A DNA stretch of 45,442 nucleotides from Nodosilinea sp. LEGE 07088 (GCF_015207395.1 NZ_JADEWX010000035.1:1-45442), one strand, 5' to 3'; shown: positions 10,538-19,362, counted from the stretch's first letter. The notes: generated by a model from the letters alone, not told the origin. Program-made: numbers and translations.

Positions 10538-10755
10538 AGCGCTAAAGAGGCTGCTGGAAAAAAAGCTACCCCCAAGGTAGGGGCGCAGGGCTGCACCCTT
10601 GAGAGGCAGCGAAATTGTCAAGTAATTCTATGGCCAGAATTGCCTCAACAGCACCCAACAAAACCCATTGCTGTCGAGGTTTCTCCGCCAGAGACGATGA
10701 GTGCAAAGCCCACCCTCGACCTATGCCGTTGTTTATTAACGTCAACCGCTGCAAG

Positions 10756-11280
10756 ATGATGCGAATTGTCAAGTGCGAGCCAGAACGCCATGGAGAGCAG
10801 ATTCTAGCGCTATTGAATGAGGCCATTCTCAATTCTACGGCGCTCTACGACTACAAGCCCCGCACCCCTGAGATGATGACCGAGTGGTTCAGCGCCAAGA
10901 CAACGGGAAACTTTCCCGTGATTGGAATTGAGAATGAGTTAGGCGATCTGATGGGGTTTGGCAGTTACGGCACCTTCAGAGCGTGGCCAGCCTACAAGTA
11001 TTCGGTCGAGCACTCGGTTTACGTCGATGCCCGCTTTCGCAGTCAGGGGCTCGGCAAGCGTTTGCTGCAAGAACTGATCGCCGCCGCGCAGGCGCAGAAT
11101 TATCATATCCTCGTAGCAGGTATCGACGCGACCAACGCCGCGAGCATCCACCTGCACGAGAGTTTGGGCTTCGTTCACTGCGGCACCATTCGACAAGCAG
11201 GCTTCAAATTTGGCCGATGGCTAGATCTGTCCTTCTATGAGCTGGTGCTGCCTACACCGGTTGACCCCACTGAGGACTGA
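10756..11280 (+). CDS. GNAT-family N-acetyltransferase (phosphinothricin acetyltransferase-like)
   Basis: The open frame extends to a TTG at 10615, but similarity begins at the tandem ATGs at 10756/10759 ([17 protein letters not shown]), giving about 174 aa. The acetyl-CoA binding loop [10 protein letters not shown] and the following helix fit the GNAT fold. The segments [11 protein letters not shown] and [20 protein letters not shown] are typical of the PAT/bar subgroup, which acetylates small amines such as phosphinothricin or methionine sulfoximine. The actual substrate is not readable from sequence. It lies about 220 bp after dapL and 82 bp before hisG, with no evidence of a shared function. 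Confidence 0.88.
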   Translation: MMRIVKCEPERHGEQILALLNEAILNSTALYDYKPRTPEMMTEWFSAKTTGNFPVIGIENELGDLMGFGSYGTFRAWPAYKYSVEHSVYVDARFRSQGLGKRLLQELIAAAQAQNYHILVAGIDATNAASIHLHESLGFVHCGTIRQAGFKFGRWLDLSFYELVLPTPVDPTED

Positions 11281-11362
11281 GGACAGATATCGTGGGGTAG
11301 ATATTCTGTCGTTCGGCTCTACCATCCACGTTCCCAATACGCACCTTTCAAGACGTTCTACC

Positions 11363-12004
11363 ATGCTTACCATCGCGCTGCCCAAGGGCGGCATGCTCAA
11401 AGACAGTATTGTATTGCTCAAGGCCGTGGGCCTCGATTTCAGCCTGTTTTTAGACAGTGCCAACCGCCAACTCCAGATCACCGAACCCACGGGCCAGGCT
11501 AACGGGCTACTGGTGCGCGCCCAAGATGTGCCGGTATATGTGGAATACGGTCAGGCCCAGCTGGGCATAGTGGGCTACGACGTACTACAAGAGAAAAAGC
11601 CCACCGTCGCCCATTTGGCCGATCTGGGCTTTGGTGGCTGTCGCCTGTCAGTCGCGGTCAAGACTAGCAGCCCCTACCGCTCGGCGCTAGATCTGCCCGC
11701 CCATAGCCGAGTAGCCTCTAAATATGTCAACTGCGCCCGCGACTACTTTCAAAGCCTAGATCTGCCCGTGGAGATTGTGCCGCTCTACGGCTCGGTGGAG
11801 CTAGGGCCGATCACGGGCATGTCGGAGGCGATCGTGGATCTGGTTTCCACTGGCAAAACCCTAAAAGAGAACAACCTGATGGAACTCGAAGTGCTCTACC
11901 ACAGCACCGCGCGGTTGATAGCCCATCCCCTCAGCTATCGCGTTAACCCCTACGGATTGAAGGCGCTGATCGATCGCCTGCGAGCCGAGGCCATTGCGGT
12001 GTAG
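11363..12004 (+). CDS. hisG: ATP phosphoribosyltransferase, short-form catalytic subunit
   Basis: Starting at the ATG at 11363 ([15 protein letters not shown]) the protein is 213 aa, the short HisG form that needs the regulatory partner HisZ, which is not in the window. It condenses ATP with PRPP in the first step of histidine synthesis. Family motifs include [27 protein letters not shown], and the PRPP loop [22 protein letters not shown]. The frame also runs upstream to 11237, overlapping the GNAT gene, but that extension is not HisG-like. Immediately after the stop lies a fragment matching the distant MFS gene (see 12008-12034). Confidence 0.95.
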   Translation: MLTIALPKGGMLKDSIVLLKAVGLDFSLFLDSANRQLQITEPTGQANGLLVRAQDVPVYVEYGQAQLGIVGYDVLQEKKPTVAHLADLGFGGCRLSVAVKTSSPYRSALDLPAHSRVASKYVNCARDYFQSLDLPVEIVPLYGSVELGPITGMSEAIVDLVSTGKTLKENNLMELEVLYHSTARLIAHPLSYRVNPYGLKALIDRLRAEAIAV

Positions 12005-12007
12005 ATA

Positions 12008-12034
12008 GCAGATGGCCATACCAGCGCCATCTTT
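12008..12034 (+). pseudogene. Fragment of the MFS transporter gene (copy of 17616-17643)
   Basis: Four bases after the hisG stop, GCAGATGGCC-ATACCAGCGC-CATCTTT aligns to positions 17616-17643 in the MFS gene (encoding QMANTSAIF, residues 32-40) with 26 of 28 columns identical, one gap and one substitution. The orientation is the same in both places. It lacks the first 90 or so bases of the MFS gene and soon loses similarity. It reads as the remnant of a second MFS gene copy, or of one disrupted by insertion of the 5-kb island. Confidence 0.6.
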
Positions 12035-12106
12035 TCGAACTATGCAATTCACAACGTACTCAACCCCAATGGGTTTCAACGGCAGCCTAAAATCTGATAA
12101 AACTGC

Positions 12107-12148
12107 GTTCGCGTTCTTGGTCAGGATGTTTTTTAGGTGGCATACTCT
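12107..12148 (+). repeat. Dispersed 43-bp repeat, copy 1
   Basis: This segment begins GTTCGCGTTC and contains GGATG, a T run, AGGTGG and ATACTCT. It matches 25834-25876 in the same orientation with four substitutions and a one-base difference in the T run (6 against 7). It abuts the left end of the MITE-like element, so it may be part of a mobile element or its target. Confidence 0.6.
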
Positions 12149-12149
12149 T

Positions 12150-12254
12150 ATACCGAATCCTACCTGAATACCCCCGGTTTGTAGGGGCATAGCATGCTAT
12201 GCCCCTACGAGGTTCCTGATTATGAACCGGGGTTTCCCAAGTCGGATTTCGTAT
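12150..12254. mobile_element. MITE-like element with central palindrome
   Basis: The outer 30 bp on each side (12150-12179 and 12225-12254) are inverted copies matching at 22 of 30 positions, starting ATACcgAATCC on the left and reading ATACgaAATCC on the complementary right end. TA dinucleotides flank both ends, as expected for IS630/Tc1-type target duplications. Between them lies a perfect 28-bp palindrome (12181-12208) built on GTAGGGGCATAGCA. No transposase is encoded, so movement would need one in trans. The family assignment is inferred from structure only. Confidence 0.6.
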
Positions 12255-12293
12255 TAGACCGAAATTCCACCACAAAATCTGGACACAGAAGAA

Positions 12294-12400
12294 TCAAATC
12301 AGCCCTTCCCGCTGCTCCAGAGTCAGCGCTTCCCAGCGATCGCGCCTAACCCAAGACGCATCTGGAGAATTTAAGACCTGGCAGGTAATCAATCTGTGAT
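12294..12400 (-). pseudogene. Uma2-family (DUF820) nuclease remnant
   Basis: On the minus strand, an open stretch ending in TGA at 12294-12296 encodes PDASWVRRDRWEALT followed by LEQREGLI and the stop. This matches the hallmark central segment of Uma2/DUF820 proteins (usually PDASWV-R-RWEALTPEQR), a PD-(D/E)XK-like family hugely expanded in cyanobacteria. Intact members are about 190 aa; here both the N-terminal half and everything after the motif are missing. A decayed fragment in the accessory island. Confidence 0.6.
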
Positions 12401-12630
12401 CAACGCTCTGCCTACACTGCCGGTTAGTAATTCTCACAGCAGTCAAATACGCTCCTCAAGTGCTGCTGATAAAGCCAACTATGCTCAAGCAGATCAGGCG
12501 CTTGTCCTTTGCTGAGAAGGTCGGTAGAGTACTACTGTGCATTGCCCTACCACTGTGCCCGCCAATGCTGGAAGGTTTAGCTCATCTACACTACAGCTGC
12601 ATCTACGAGCAGAACGAAGAAACGCCGCCT

Positions 12631-14697
12631 ATGGCCCTCAAACCCCTCAGGGGCATGGTGGGTTTGTGCATAGCTGTTTGCGCGTACATCACGGGTTCTC
12701 AATCGACTGAAGCCGCCCCCCCCCTGCAGCCTGGAGACTCAGGTACAGAAGTCGAATACTTAAAAGATCGGCTCCGTAAAGCATGGTGCTTGCCTCAAGT
12801 AGTGACGAATGCTGATAGCTATGATGAGCTGACAGTAGCTGCCGTCAAGAGTTTGCAGCGGCAGCATGGCCTGCTGATGAATGGCGTTGTAGATGAGCAG
12901 ACCGCTAAAGCGATCGAAGACGGCAAGATGTGTTACGCGCCAGAAGATAGCGCCGCCCTCAAGCTCGGTGACGAGGGCGAGGAGGTACGCCTACTAAAAA
13001 CTCAGCTCAAGAACTGGGGTTTTCCGCTGACAGGACAATCGCCAGAAGCAGCGGACACGAATAAGTTTGACCAAGCGACTCAAAACGCTCTAAAGGAATT
13101 TGAGACGTTTTTTGGTCTAAAAGAAGACGGCATCTTTGATCCCCTGGATTCTGAAGTTCTTTGGTCATCAAGGGTAGAGGCCTTAGTGAACTATATCGAT
13201 GCCTGGTCTTTTAAGAACATTGCTCCTGCCCTTAGGAACTTGCGTCCAGCAGAAAAGTCTCAAGCTGTTTCAACCGCTATTTCTAGAATGGAGAGCGGCG
13301 GAGAATATACTGACCCTACTAAGAACAACCATAGTTTCACATATTCAGCTATGGTTTTAGGTATCTTGAATGCAGATGCCCAAGAATCAATACCAACCCT
13401 TATAGCATTGCTCTCCGATAATGATGCCTCTATTCGAGCTAGTGCTGCTGAAGCGTTGAGCTTTATGGGAGCAAATGCACAAGAAGCCCTTCCTCGCCTT
13501 ATAGAGTTATCCTCCAGCGAGAATGAGGATCCTTCTGTTCGAAATAAATCTGTTGAGGCGTTAGGCTATATTGGGGACTCTAATCCGGGCCTTGTTGTTC
13601 CCAGTTTACTTGCAATTGCAAACGATAAAAGCGTCTACGACAATATTGATCGAAACAATGCAGCTAAAGTACTTCGATGGCAGGCAGCTGCAGCACTGGG
13701 CAATATCGGGGTGGACGCAAAACAAGCCATTCCAGATCTGGTTGAAATTGCAAAAGATAGAAATGATGACGATAGTGTTCGGTCTGATACGGCTGCAGCA
13801 CTGGGTAGTATTGGGGCGGACGCAAGACAAGCCGTCCCAGCTCTAATTGAAATTGCAGAAGATAAAAGTAACGGTAACGATGTTAGAGGAGCTGCCATTG
13901 AAGCGCTAGGCGATATCGAAGTAGAAGCAGATCGAGTTATGCCGAGTCTACTTGCGATCGCAAAAGATAAGGCCGATTGGGATACTGTAAGGAGAAGTGC
14001 CCTAAGCGCAATCGGGAAGTTTGGCCCCAATGCAGAAGACGCAGTTGATCCCTTGATAGAACTGCTAAACGATAAAGGTGAACCTAATCTCCTTGTTATC
14101 GAACAAACGATTGATTCTTTGGGTGAAATAGGCCCAGCCGCACAGTCAGCCGTGCCAACTCTGATCACTCTGTTTGACGATTGGGAATATCCACAATCAA
14201 GTTTGGCTGTTCAAGAACAAAGCTTAAATGATGAGTTTGCTTACATAAGAGATAAGGGGGATTGCTTTGGAGCTCTTTTTCGTCAGGAGAAGGTGGCACT
14301 TGCCATCGCTAGTATTGGTCCTAGAGCTGTCCCTGAATTGATAGCGGCTTTACAGCACCCAGATGAGAAAGTTCGCTATGGTGCCGCTTTTACGCTAGGC
14401 GAAATGCCACCTGATACAACTGCTGATGCGGTAGAGCCCCTGCAAGCCGTGATGAACAACCAAAATGAGAACATTAACATCCGGTGGAGAGCTGCTTCTA
14501 CTCTTCAAGACATGGGGGTAGACACTCAAGATTTTTTCTCACAAAACAATCTTGAAGATTTAAGTATTCGTCGCGAGAAGGGAGACGACTCCTCCTCTGC
14601 TTTTAATCAGTATATTGGTGAGTACATCAAGTACGGTGCCTGTGGTGACGATGGTCAGACGATAGCAGACTGCTTTAGAAAGCGGTCGTGTAATTAA
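12631..14697 (+). CDS. Exported peptidoglycan-binding/HEAT-repeat protein
   Basis: From the ATG at 12631 the protein is 688 aa and starts with a signal-peptide-like segment (MALKPLRGMVGLCIAVCAYITGSQSTEA). The frame extends to a GTG at 12460 with a further hydrophobic stretch, so the start is uncertain. Two tandem PG_binding_1 domains follow (LQPGDSGTEVEYLKDRLR... and LKLGDEGEEVRLLKTQLK...). From about residue 190 a solenoid of HEAT repeats begins (for example IPTLIALLSDNDASIRASAAEALSFMG; PDLVEIAKDRNDDDSVRSDTAAALGSIG), continuing to near residue 640. A periplasmic, cell-wall-anchored protein-binding scaffold is the likely role. Its coding sequence is more AT-rich than the flanking housekeeping genes, consistent with acquisition. 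Confidence 0.85.
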   Translation: MALKPLRGMVGLCIAVCAYITGSQSTEAAPPLQPGDSGTEVEYLKDRLRKAWCLPQVVTNADSYDELTVAAVKSLQRQHGLLMNGVVDEQTAKAIEDGKMCYAPEDSAALKLGDEGEEVRLLKTQLKNWGFPLTGQSPEAADTNKFDQATQNALKEFETFFGLKEDGIFDPLDSEVLWSSRVEALVNYIDAWSFKNIAPALRNLRPAEKSQAVSTAISRMESGGEYTDPTKNNHSFTYSAMVLGILNADAQESIPTLIALLSDNDASIRASAAEALSFMGANAQEALPRLIELSSSENEDPSVRNKSVEALGYIGDSNPGLVVPSLLAIANDKSVYDNIDRNNAAKVLRWQAAAALGNIGVDAKQAIPDLVEIAKDRNDDDSVRSDTAAALGSIGADARQAVPALIEIAEDKSNGNDVRGAAIEALGDIEVEADRVMPSLLAIAKDKADWDTVRRSALSAIGKFGPNAEDAVDPLIELLNDKGEPNLLVIEQTIDSLGEIGPAAQSAVPTLITLFDDWEYPQSSLAVQEQSLNDEFAYIRDKGDCFGALFRQEKVALAIASIGPRAVPELIAALQHPDEKVRYGAAFTLGEMPPDTTADAVEPLQAVMNNQNENINIRWRAASTLQDMGVDTQDFFSQNNLEDLSIRREKGDDSSSAFNQYIGEYIKYGACGDDGQTIADCFRKRSCN

Positions 14698-14850
14698 TGG
14701 CTTGCCAAAATGAATGCCTTGACCTGAGCAACAGCTGTGTTCAGTGGGCATCTAACAGCTGACTTGTTTTTTGGTTTGAAATGTCTACATTTAGTTTCAC
14801 CTAGTTGCTGAGCCGATATACAGTAGGTCGGGTCATTCTTGCTCATAACG

Positions 14851-17016
14851 ATGACTGTAATCATTGACCACCAAAATCTACGTAAAAGGCTACGGCAGGG
14901 AGAGATTTTCGCTGGTGTAGACTTGAGCAGCGCTGATATTCGAGGAGTAAACTTTTCCAGCATTAGCTTAATAGCTACTAATCTTGAAGGTGCTCGCACT
15001 GGCTTAAGTTTCGGATGGAATATAGGCCTAAAAGTCGGCTTATTAGTTTTAAGTGCAATAGTCGGTCTTATCTCTGCTTATACAGGAGCATTTGTTGCCA
15101 CCGCAATTCCAATAACGGCAACGGTTACCGGAAAAGCTTTTGCTGTCACAGCCCCGTCACTGTTATTTATCGCATTTATTGGAATTTCACTTTGGCGGGG
15201 CTTTGGCAATGTGATGTGGGGATTTGCGCTTGCTATTACAGCAGCTATCACAATTCCCCTTGTGCTGCCAACGATGAACAACACAAAACTTATATTCCTC
15301 ATTTTTGTATTTGGACTCGCTGTTGAAATCGCTGCCGTAGTGACCGGAACCATTGCTGTAACAGCAGCTCGAATCTCGTCTGGCAAATGGATGATTGCCT
15401 TGATCACCCTAGCCATTCTAGCTGGTGCTCCGCTAGGGATAGTATCTGGAGCTGAGGGCGCAACGGAAACACCTGTGATTGTAGCGGTAGCGGCTGCGGT
15501 TCTGACGTTTTCGGTATTATTAGCCCTAAGTGTTTACATTAGTAAGCGGGCGGTCGAAGGCGATTCTAAATACGCACTAATTCGCAAGATTGCGATCGCG
15601 ATCTGTACCTATAGAGGAACAAGCTTTCAAAAAACTGATCTGACCGATGCCAACTTCACTGCGGCGAAGCTCAGGCAGGCTGATTTTCGCCAAGCAAACC
15701 TCACTCGTGTTCGCTGGTTTCAAGCAGCGAGTCTTTCTAAAGCGCGAACGACTGGAACTTACCTAGAAGATCCCAAAATTCGTCAGCTGGTGGTTACCCT
15801 CAATGGGCAAGACCAGAATTTTGATCACATGGACCTACGCGGACTCAATTTGCAGGGTGCTAACTTAGCAGACGCCAGCTTCATAGGTGCCAAGCTCAGC
15901 GAAGCAACGCTAGAAGGGGCCAACCTCGATCGCGCCAAGCTCGTACAGACGCAGCTTTACGGCGCTAACCTTAGCGGTGCCAGCTTAACCGGGGCGATCA
16001 TCCAAGACTGGAGTATTTCAACCGACACTAACTTTGACGGGGTCAAGTGCGACTACGTCTACATGCAGCTACCCACCAAAGCCGACCCCGACCCCTGCCG
16101 CAAGCCCGACAACCGCAACGAGAACTTTGAACCCGGCGATTTTGCCGACTTCATTGCGCCGATCATCAAAACGCTGAACCTCTATCAAACGCAGAATGTT
16201 GATCTACGAGTCGTGGCGCAGCAGTTTAAGACCCTAGACTTGTTTCACCACGAGGGCATTGACCCCGCCGCTGCGGCAGTTGCCCTCAAACAGCTCTCAG
16301 AGCACTACCCCGAAGCCGATCTCGAAGTCGTTGCCCTCGAAGGACGCGGCGACGACAAAGTGCGATTGCAGGCCAAGGTCAGGGGAGCTGCCGATCGCTC
16401 TCAGCTCAGTGCCGAGTACTTCGCCGCGTACCGAGAAATGTCGGCCATGCCCTATGCCGACCTACAATCTCTATTAGCCGGCATGGCCGAAAAAGACGAG
16501 CGCATTCGCAGCCTGGAAAGTATGGTGACGACCGCGATCAAAAGCGACAAATTTTATGTAGAAACCGTTTACAGCCTGGGGGATACCGTGACCGAAAAAA
16601 GCTCAATCAACATCAACGCAGGCGGCGATATCGGCAACGTCAGCGGCCTGGTGGGGGGCAACGTCAGTGGCGTCATGAACCTTGGCACCATCAGCGGCAA
16701 CGTCACCAACTCCATTGCTCAACTCCCCGATGATTCGGCAGAAAAGGCTGAACTGAAGGCCCTGCTAAAGCAGCTTCAGGATGCGATCGAAGCCGAGCCA
16801 GCCCTGGAACCCGAAGATAAAGCCGAAGCTCTCGCCCAGGTTCAGACCCTGGCAGAGGCCGGTCAGAAGCCTGAAGATGGTGCCCTGCAAAAGGCCGCTA
16901 AAACAGCGATGAAAATATTGAAGGGCACCACCGCAGGGTTATCTGAAACAACTAAGTTGGTGGCCGAGTGTACCAATCTGCTACCGGCCATATCTGGCCT
17001 GCTGCTTTTGTTATAG
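14851..17016 (+). CDS. Pentapeptide-repeat membrane protein
   Basis: The ATG at 14851 gives 721 aa; the frame also opens at a TTG at 14839. An N-terminal pentapeptide-repeat patch (AGVDLSSADIRGVNFSSISL, about residues 18-50) leads into six or seven membrane helices (about 58-245). A second, longer pentapeptide block follows (about 260-415, e.g. NLQGANLADASFIGAKLSEA). The soluble C-terminal half contains a charged helical domain (about 425-560), a short Gly/Asn/Val-rich segment (GGDIGNVSGLVGGNVSGVMNLG) and a helical tail ending in a hydrophobic stretch (LLPAISGLLLLL). Such layouts are common cyanobacterial proteins of unknown function. It is co-oriented with the HEAT protein, 153 bp downstream, and both lie within the island. 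Confidence 0.85.
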   Translation: MTVIIDHQNLRKRLRQGEIFAGVDLSSADIRGVNFSSISLIATNLEGARTGLSFGWNIGLKVGLLVLSAIVGLISAYTGAFVATAIPITATVTGKAFAVTAPSLLFIAFIGISLWRGFGNVMWGFALAITAAITIPLVLPTMNNTKLIFLIFVFGLAVEIAAVVTGTIAVTAARISSGKWMIALITLAILAGAPLGIVSGAEGATETPVIVAVAAAVLTFSVLLALSVYISKRAVEGDSKYALIRKIAIAICTYRGTSFQKTDLTDANFTAAKLRQADFRQANLTRVRWFQAASLSKARTTGTYLEDPKIRQLVVTLNGQDQNFDHMDLRGLNLQGANLADASFIGAKLSEATLEGANLDRAKLVQTQLYGANLSGASLTGAIIQDWSISTDTNFDGVKCDYVYMQLPTKADPDPCRKPDNRNENFEPGDFADFIAPIIKTLNLYQTQNVDLRVVAQQFKTLDLFHHEGIDPAAAAVALKQLSEHYPEADLEVVALEGRGDDKVRLQAKVRGAADRSQLSAEYFAAYREMSAMPYADLQSLLAGMAEKDERIRSLESMVTTAIKSDKFYVETVYSLGDTVTEKSSININAGGDIGNVSGLVGGNVSGVMNLGTISGNVTNSIAQLPDDSAEKAELKALLKQLQDAIEAEPALEPEDKAEALAQVQTLAEAGQKPEDGALQKAAKTAMKILKGTTAGLSETTKLVAECTNLLPAISGLLLLL

Positions 17017-17523
17017 GTTCCCGGCAAGACTCTATGGCTGAGGCCAACTACGGGCATGGCTGAGGCGATCATTGATCTTCGGTAAGATGCACTGTGGCCA
17101 AAAGTTTGTCACAATAGTCAACGGCAGTATGAGTCAATGGCAGTACGCTCTGTGTATTGGCAACTCCAGCATCCCAGCAACACGCTAGCGTCTAAACCAT
17201 CTGGGTTACAGATCTTAGCTGGTGCGATCGCCGCCGCCTACAGATCTAAAGCCCTGATGGCCTGACAAAACTTGTCAGCAAAATCCCCAAAGGCTCCCAT
17301 AGCCATTTCTGTGGTCTGTTTAGCAGTGCTAATTCAGAGCTACGTGGCATATTGACCTGTATCAAGAGCAAAAAAGTTGCTCTTGGTTCGCCCTAGGAAG
17401 TCATATAGCCGTAGAGGCAGGTGAAGACTTCCCAACTGTGGCAGATAGTGGCGTAACGGCAAGGGCTAAAGCACTCTGGTTGCTGTAGATTGCCGCCGCC
17501 CCCGATGGAATTGGAGAAATTGT
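17017..17523. other. Intergenic region upstream of the MFS gene, with hisG remnant
   Basis: No intact gene is visible. It holds the hisG-like fragment (core 17050-17078). Short coding-like stretches also occur: a plus-strand start MSQWQYALCIGNSS near 17129 that stops soon after, and on the minus strand a 22-codon stretch ending ALDL near 17250. Neither can be assigned. The right end holds the ribosome-binding site of the transporter (GGAG at 17511-17514). Confidence 0.6.
17050..17078 (+). pseudogene. hisG fragment
   Basis: These 29 bp match hisG 11813-11841 at 25 positions, in the same orientation, and encode TGMAEAIIDL, the PRPP-loop region of HisG ([10 protein letters not shown] in the intact gene), before a stop four bases later. 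Looser similarity extends left to about 17017. The substitutions are conservative at protein level, so it looks like a decayed hisG copy rather than chance. It mirrors the MFS fragment behind the intact hisG. Confidence 0.55.
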
Positions 17524-18891
17524 TTGACTTCACCACAGGCAAAGCCTAAGTTAGCCTTCTGGCAGCTCTGGAATATGAATATTGGCTTCTTCGGCATTCA
17601 GTTTGGCTGGGGATTGCAGATGGCCAATACCAGCGCTATCTTTGAGCACCTAGGCGCCAATGCCGATCAAATTCCGATTCTGTGGCTAGCGGCCCCCCTC
17701 ACCGGGTTGATTGTACAACCCATCATCGGCAACCTCAGCGACAACACTTGGGGGCTTTTAGGTCGCCGCCGCCCTTATTTCCTGATTGGAGCCATCTTTG
17801 GGTCCCTGGCGTTGCTGTGGATGCCCAATGCTGGCAGCCTTTGGATGGCGGTCAGTCTGCTCTGGATTTTAGACACGGCAGCCAATATCAGCATGGAACC
17901 CTTTCGAGCCTTTGTGAGTGATCTGTTGCCTCCCAAGCAGCGCACCAAGGGCTTTGCCATGCAGAGTCTATTCATCGGTCTAGGGGCAGTGCTGGCGTCC
18001 GCTATGCCCTGGGTGTTGTCTAATATCTTTGGGGTGCACGACAGTGTTACTGACGGTGTGCCCCTGGTGGTCAAGATTTCGTTTTACACTGGGGCGGCAT
18101 TTTTTCTCGGCACCGTTGTATGGACCGTTTTCACCACCGAAGAACGGCCCCCCCGGGATATGGAGGCCTTTCGAGAACAGCAGGAGCGACGACTCGGTGT
18201 CGGTGCCACGGCCCGGGAAATTATGACAGCCTTTCAGCAAATGCCGACAACGATGCGGCAATTGGCCTGGGTGCAGGCGTTTAGCTGGTTGGGCATGTAC
18301 TGCGTCTTTTTGTACTTCCCTCCGGCAGTGGCCCACAACTTGTTTGGGGCAGGCAATGAATCTTCGCCGCTCTACAGTCAAGGCATTGAGTGGGCGGGTA
18401 TCTGCATTGCGGCTTACAACGCAGTTTGTTTTGGGATATCGTTTTTGCTGCCTCGCTTGGCGGCGGCGACTAGTCGCCCCATTGCCCATGCGCTGTGCCT
18501 CACCTGTGGCGGGTTGGGGTTAATTTCGCTCTGGTTTGTGCCATCGCCTGGCTGGGTGCTACTGCCGATGGTTGGCCTAGGGGTGGCCTGGTCGAGCATT
18601 CTATCTTTACCCTATGCCATGCTGGCTGGGGCTTTGCCCGCCCGCAAGGGCGGCATCTATATGGGCATTTTTAATATGTTCATTGTGTTGCCCGAGATCA
18701 TCATCTCGTTAGGTCTGGGGTGGATTATGGCCAACCTGCTCGACAATGACCGTTTGCTGGCGGTGGTGCTCGGCGGCGTTTGCTTTTTAATTGCGGCGCC
18801 CCTGACGTTGAGAGTGGAAGAGGTAACTGCACAGCCAACGGTCTCAGCGGCGCTGCAACCCTCTCTAGAATCTGAGGCAGTTTCAAAATAA
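17524..18891 (+). CDS. MFS transporter, GPH/SLC45-like sugar symporter family
   Basis: A 455-aa protein with about twelve membrane segments. NIGFFGIQFGWGLQMANTSAIFEHLGA in helix 1 and the loop-2 motif GRRRPYFLIGA are typical of glycoside-pentoside-hexuronide/SUT-type cation symporters, which take up sugars such as sucrose or maltose. EPFRAFVSDLLPPKQRTKGFAMQ is another conserved stretch of the group. The TTG start has a GGAG seven bases upstream and is credible. Substrate is inferred only by family. The gene now lies 5.5 kb from hisG; the fragments at 12008 and 17050 suggest that the two were once adjacent. Confidence 0.88.
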   Translation: MTSPQAKPKLAFWQLWNMNIGFFGIQFGWGLQMANTSAIFEHLGANADQIPILWLAAPLTGLIVQPIIGNLSDNTWGLLGRRRPYFLIGAIFGSLALLWMPNAGSLWMAVSLLWILDTAANISMEPFRAFVSDLLPPKQRTKGFAMQSLFIGLGAVLASAMPWVLSNIFGVHDSVTDGVPLVVKISFYTGAAFFLGTVVWTVFTTEERPPRDMEAFREQQERRLGVGATAREIMTAFQQMPTTMRQLAWVQAFSWLGMYCVFLYFPPAVAHNLFGAGNESSPLYSQGIEWAGICIAAYNAVCFGISFLLPRLAAATSRPIAHALCLTCGGLGLISLWFVPSPGWVLLPMVGLGVAWSSILSLPYAMLAGALPARKGGIYMGIFNMFIVLPEIIISLGLGWIMANLLDNDRLLAVVLGGVCFLIAAPLTLRVEEVTAQPTVSAALQPSLESEAVSK

Positions 18892-19140
18892 ATCGGCAAC
18901 TATATCTAAGACCATGAGCGCGCATCCTGATACCGTTAGGCCTGATTTGCTCGCAGATATCCTGTGGCACCAGGTCGGCAGCTTGTCGAGCACTTACGTA
19001 ATTTCATGATCATCTTGAGAATTAAATAATACATATTTGCGTATTTTTGGCACTGTATTTCGAGGCCCAGTCGCTAATAATGACGGATATACACAGCGAG
19101 TAACGCTGACCCCACAGACATAAATCAGAAAGGTCACCCT

Positions 19141-19362
19141 ATGTTGTTGTTCTTCTTTTTGCCGGCCACCGTTGTTGCCACCGTTGCCTCTCAAGCCCTA
19201 ATCCAAGATCCAGACTCATCTGTTTTAAACCCTGCTGCCTGGGGATTCATCCTCCTCGCCGCGCTGCTATGGCCGCTTACCTTGCCCTCTATGCTCAAGC
19301 AGAAGTGTGCAAATTGGCAAGTGGTTGGCCCGGTTGAATCTACAGAATGCGAGTTGTCATAG
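19141..19362 (+). CDS. Small membrane protein of unknown function
   Basis: A 73-aa product with two hydrophobic segments (LLFFFLPATVVATVASQAL and WGFILLAALLWPLTLPSML) and a short polar tail (KQKCANWQVVGPVESTECELS). An AAAGG lies eight to ten bases upstream of the ATG. Length, hydropathy and a reasonable ribosome-binding site favour a real gene; I do not recognise a family. It stands alone between the transporter and the convergent diguanylate cyclase gene. Confidence 0.6.
   Translation: MLLFFFLPATVVATVASQALIQDPDSSVLNPAAWGFILLAALLWPLTLPSMLKQKCANWQVVGPVESTECELS

Larger units (their letters stand above)
12005..12630. other. Intergenic scar region with gene remnants and repeats
   Basis: No intact gene is seen in these 626 bp; a weak upstream extension of the HEAT-repeat frame starts at 12460. 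In order it holds a 27-bp piece of the MFS transporter gene (12008-12034), one copy of a 43-bp dispersed repeat (12107-12148), a 105-bp MITE-like element with a perfect palindrome (12150-12254), and a Uma2 nuclease remnant on the minus strand (12294-12400). From 12400 to 12630 I see nothing clear except the presumed promoter of the next gene. Confidence 0.7.

Noticed and set aside
10613-10772. Direct repeat AATTGTCAAGT at 10614 and 10764
   Set aside because: Only 11 bp long, with no flanking similarity and no plausible function; chance cannot be excluded.
13063-13077. CGAATAAGTT as another copy of the promoter-like element
   Set aside because: It lies inside coding sequence, has a mismatch in the first half and lacks the second half.
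13571-13846. Plus-strand frame within the HEAT gene
   Set aside because: A shadow frame created by the repeated HEAT codons; it has no ribosome-binding site and no protein-like composition.
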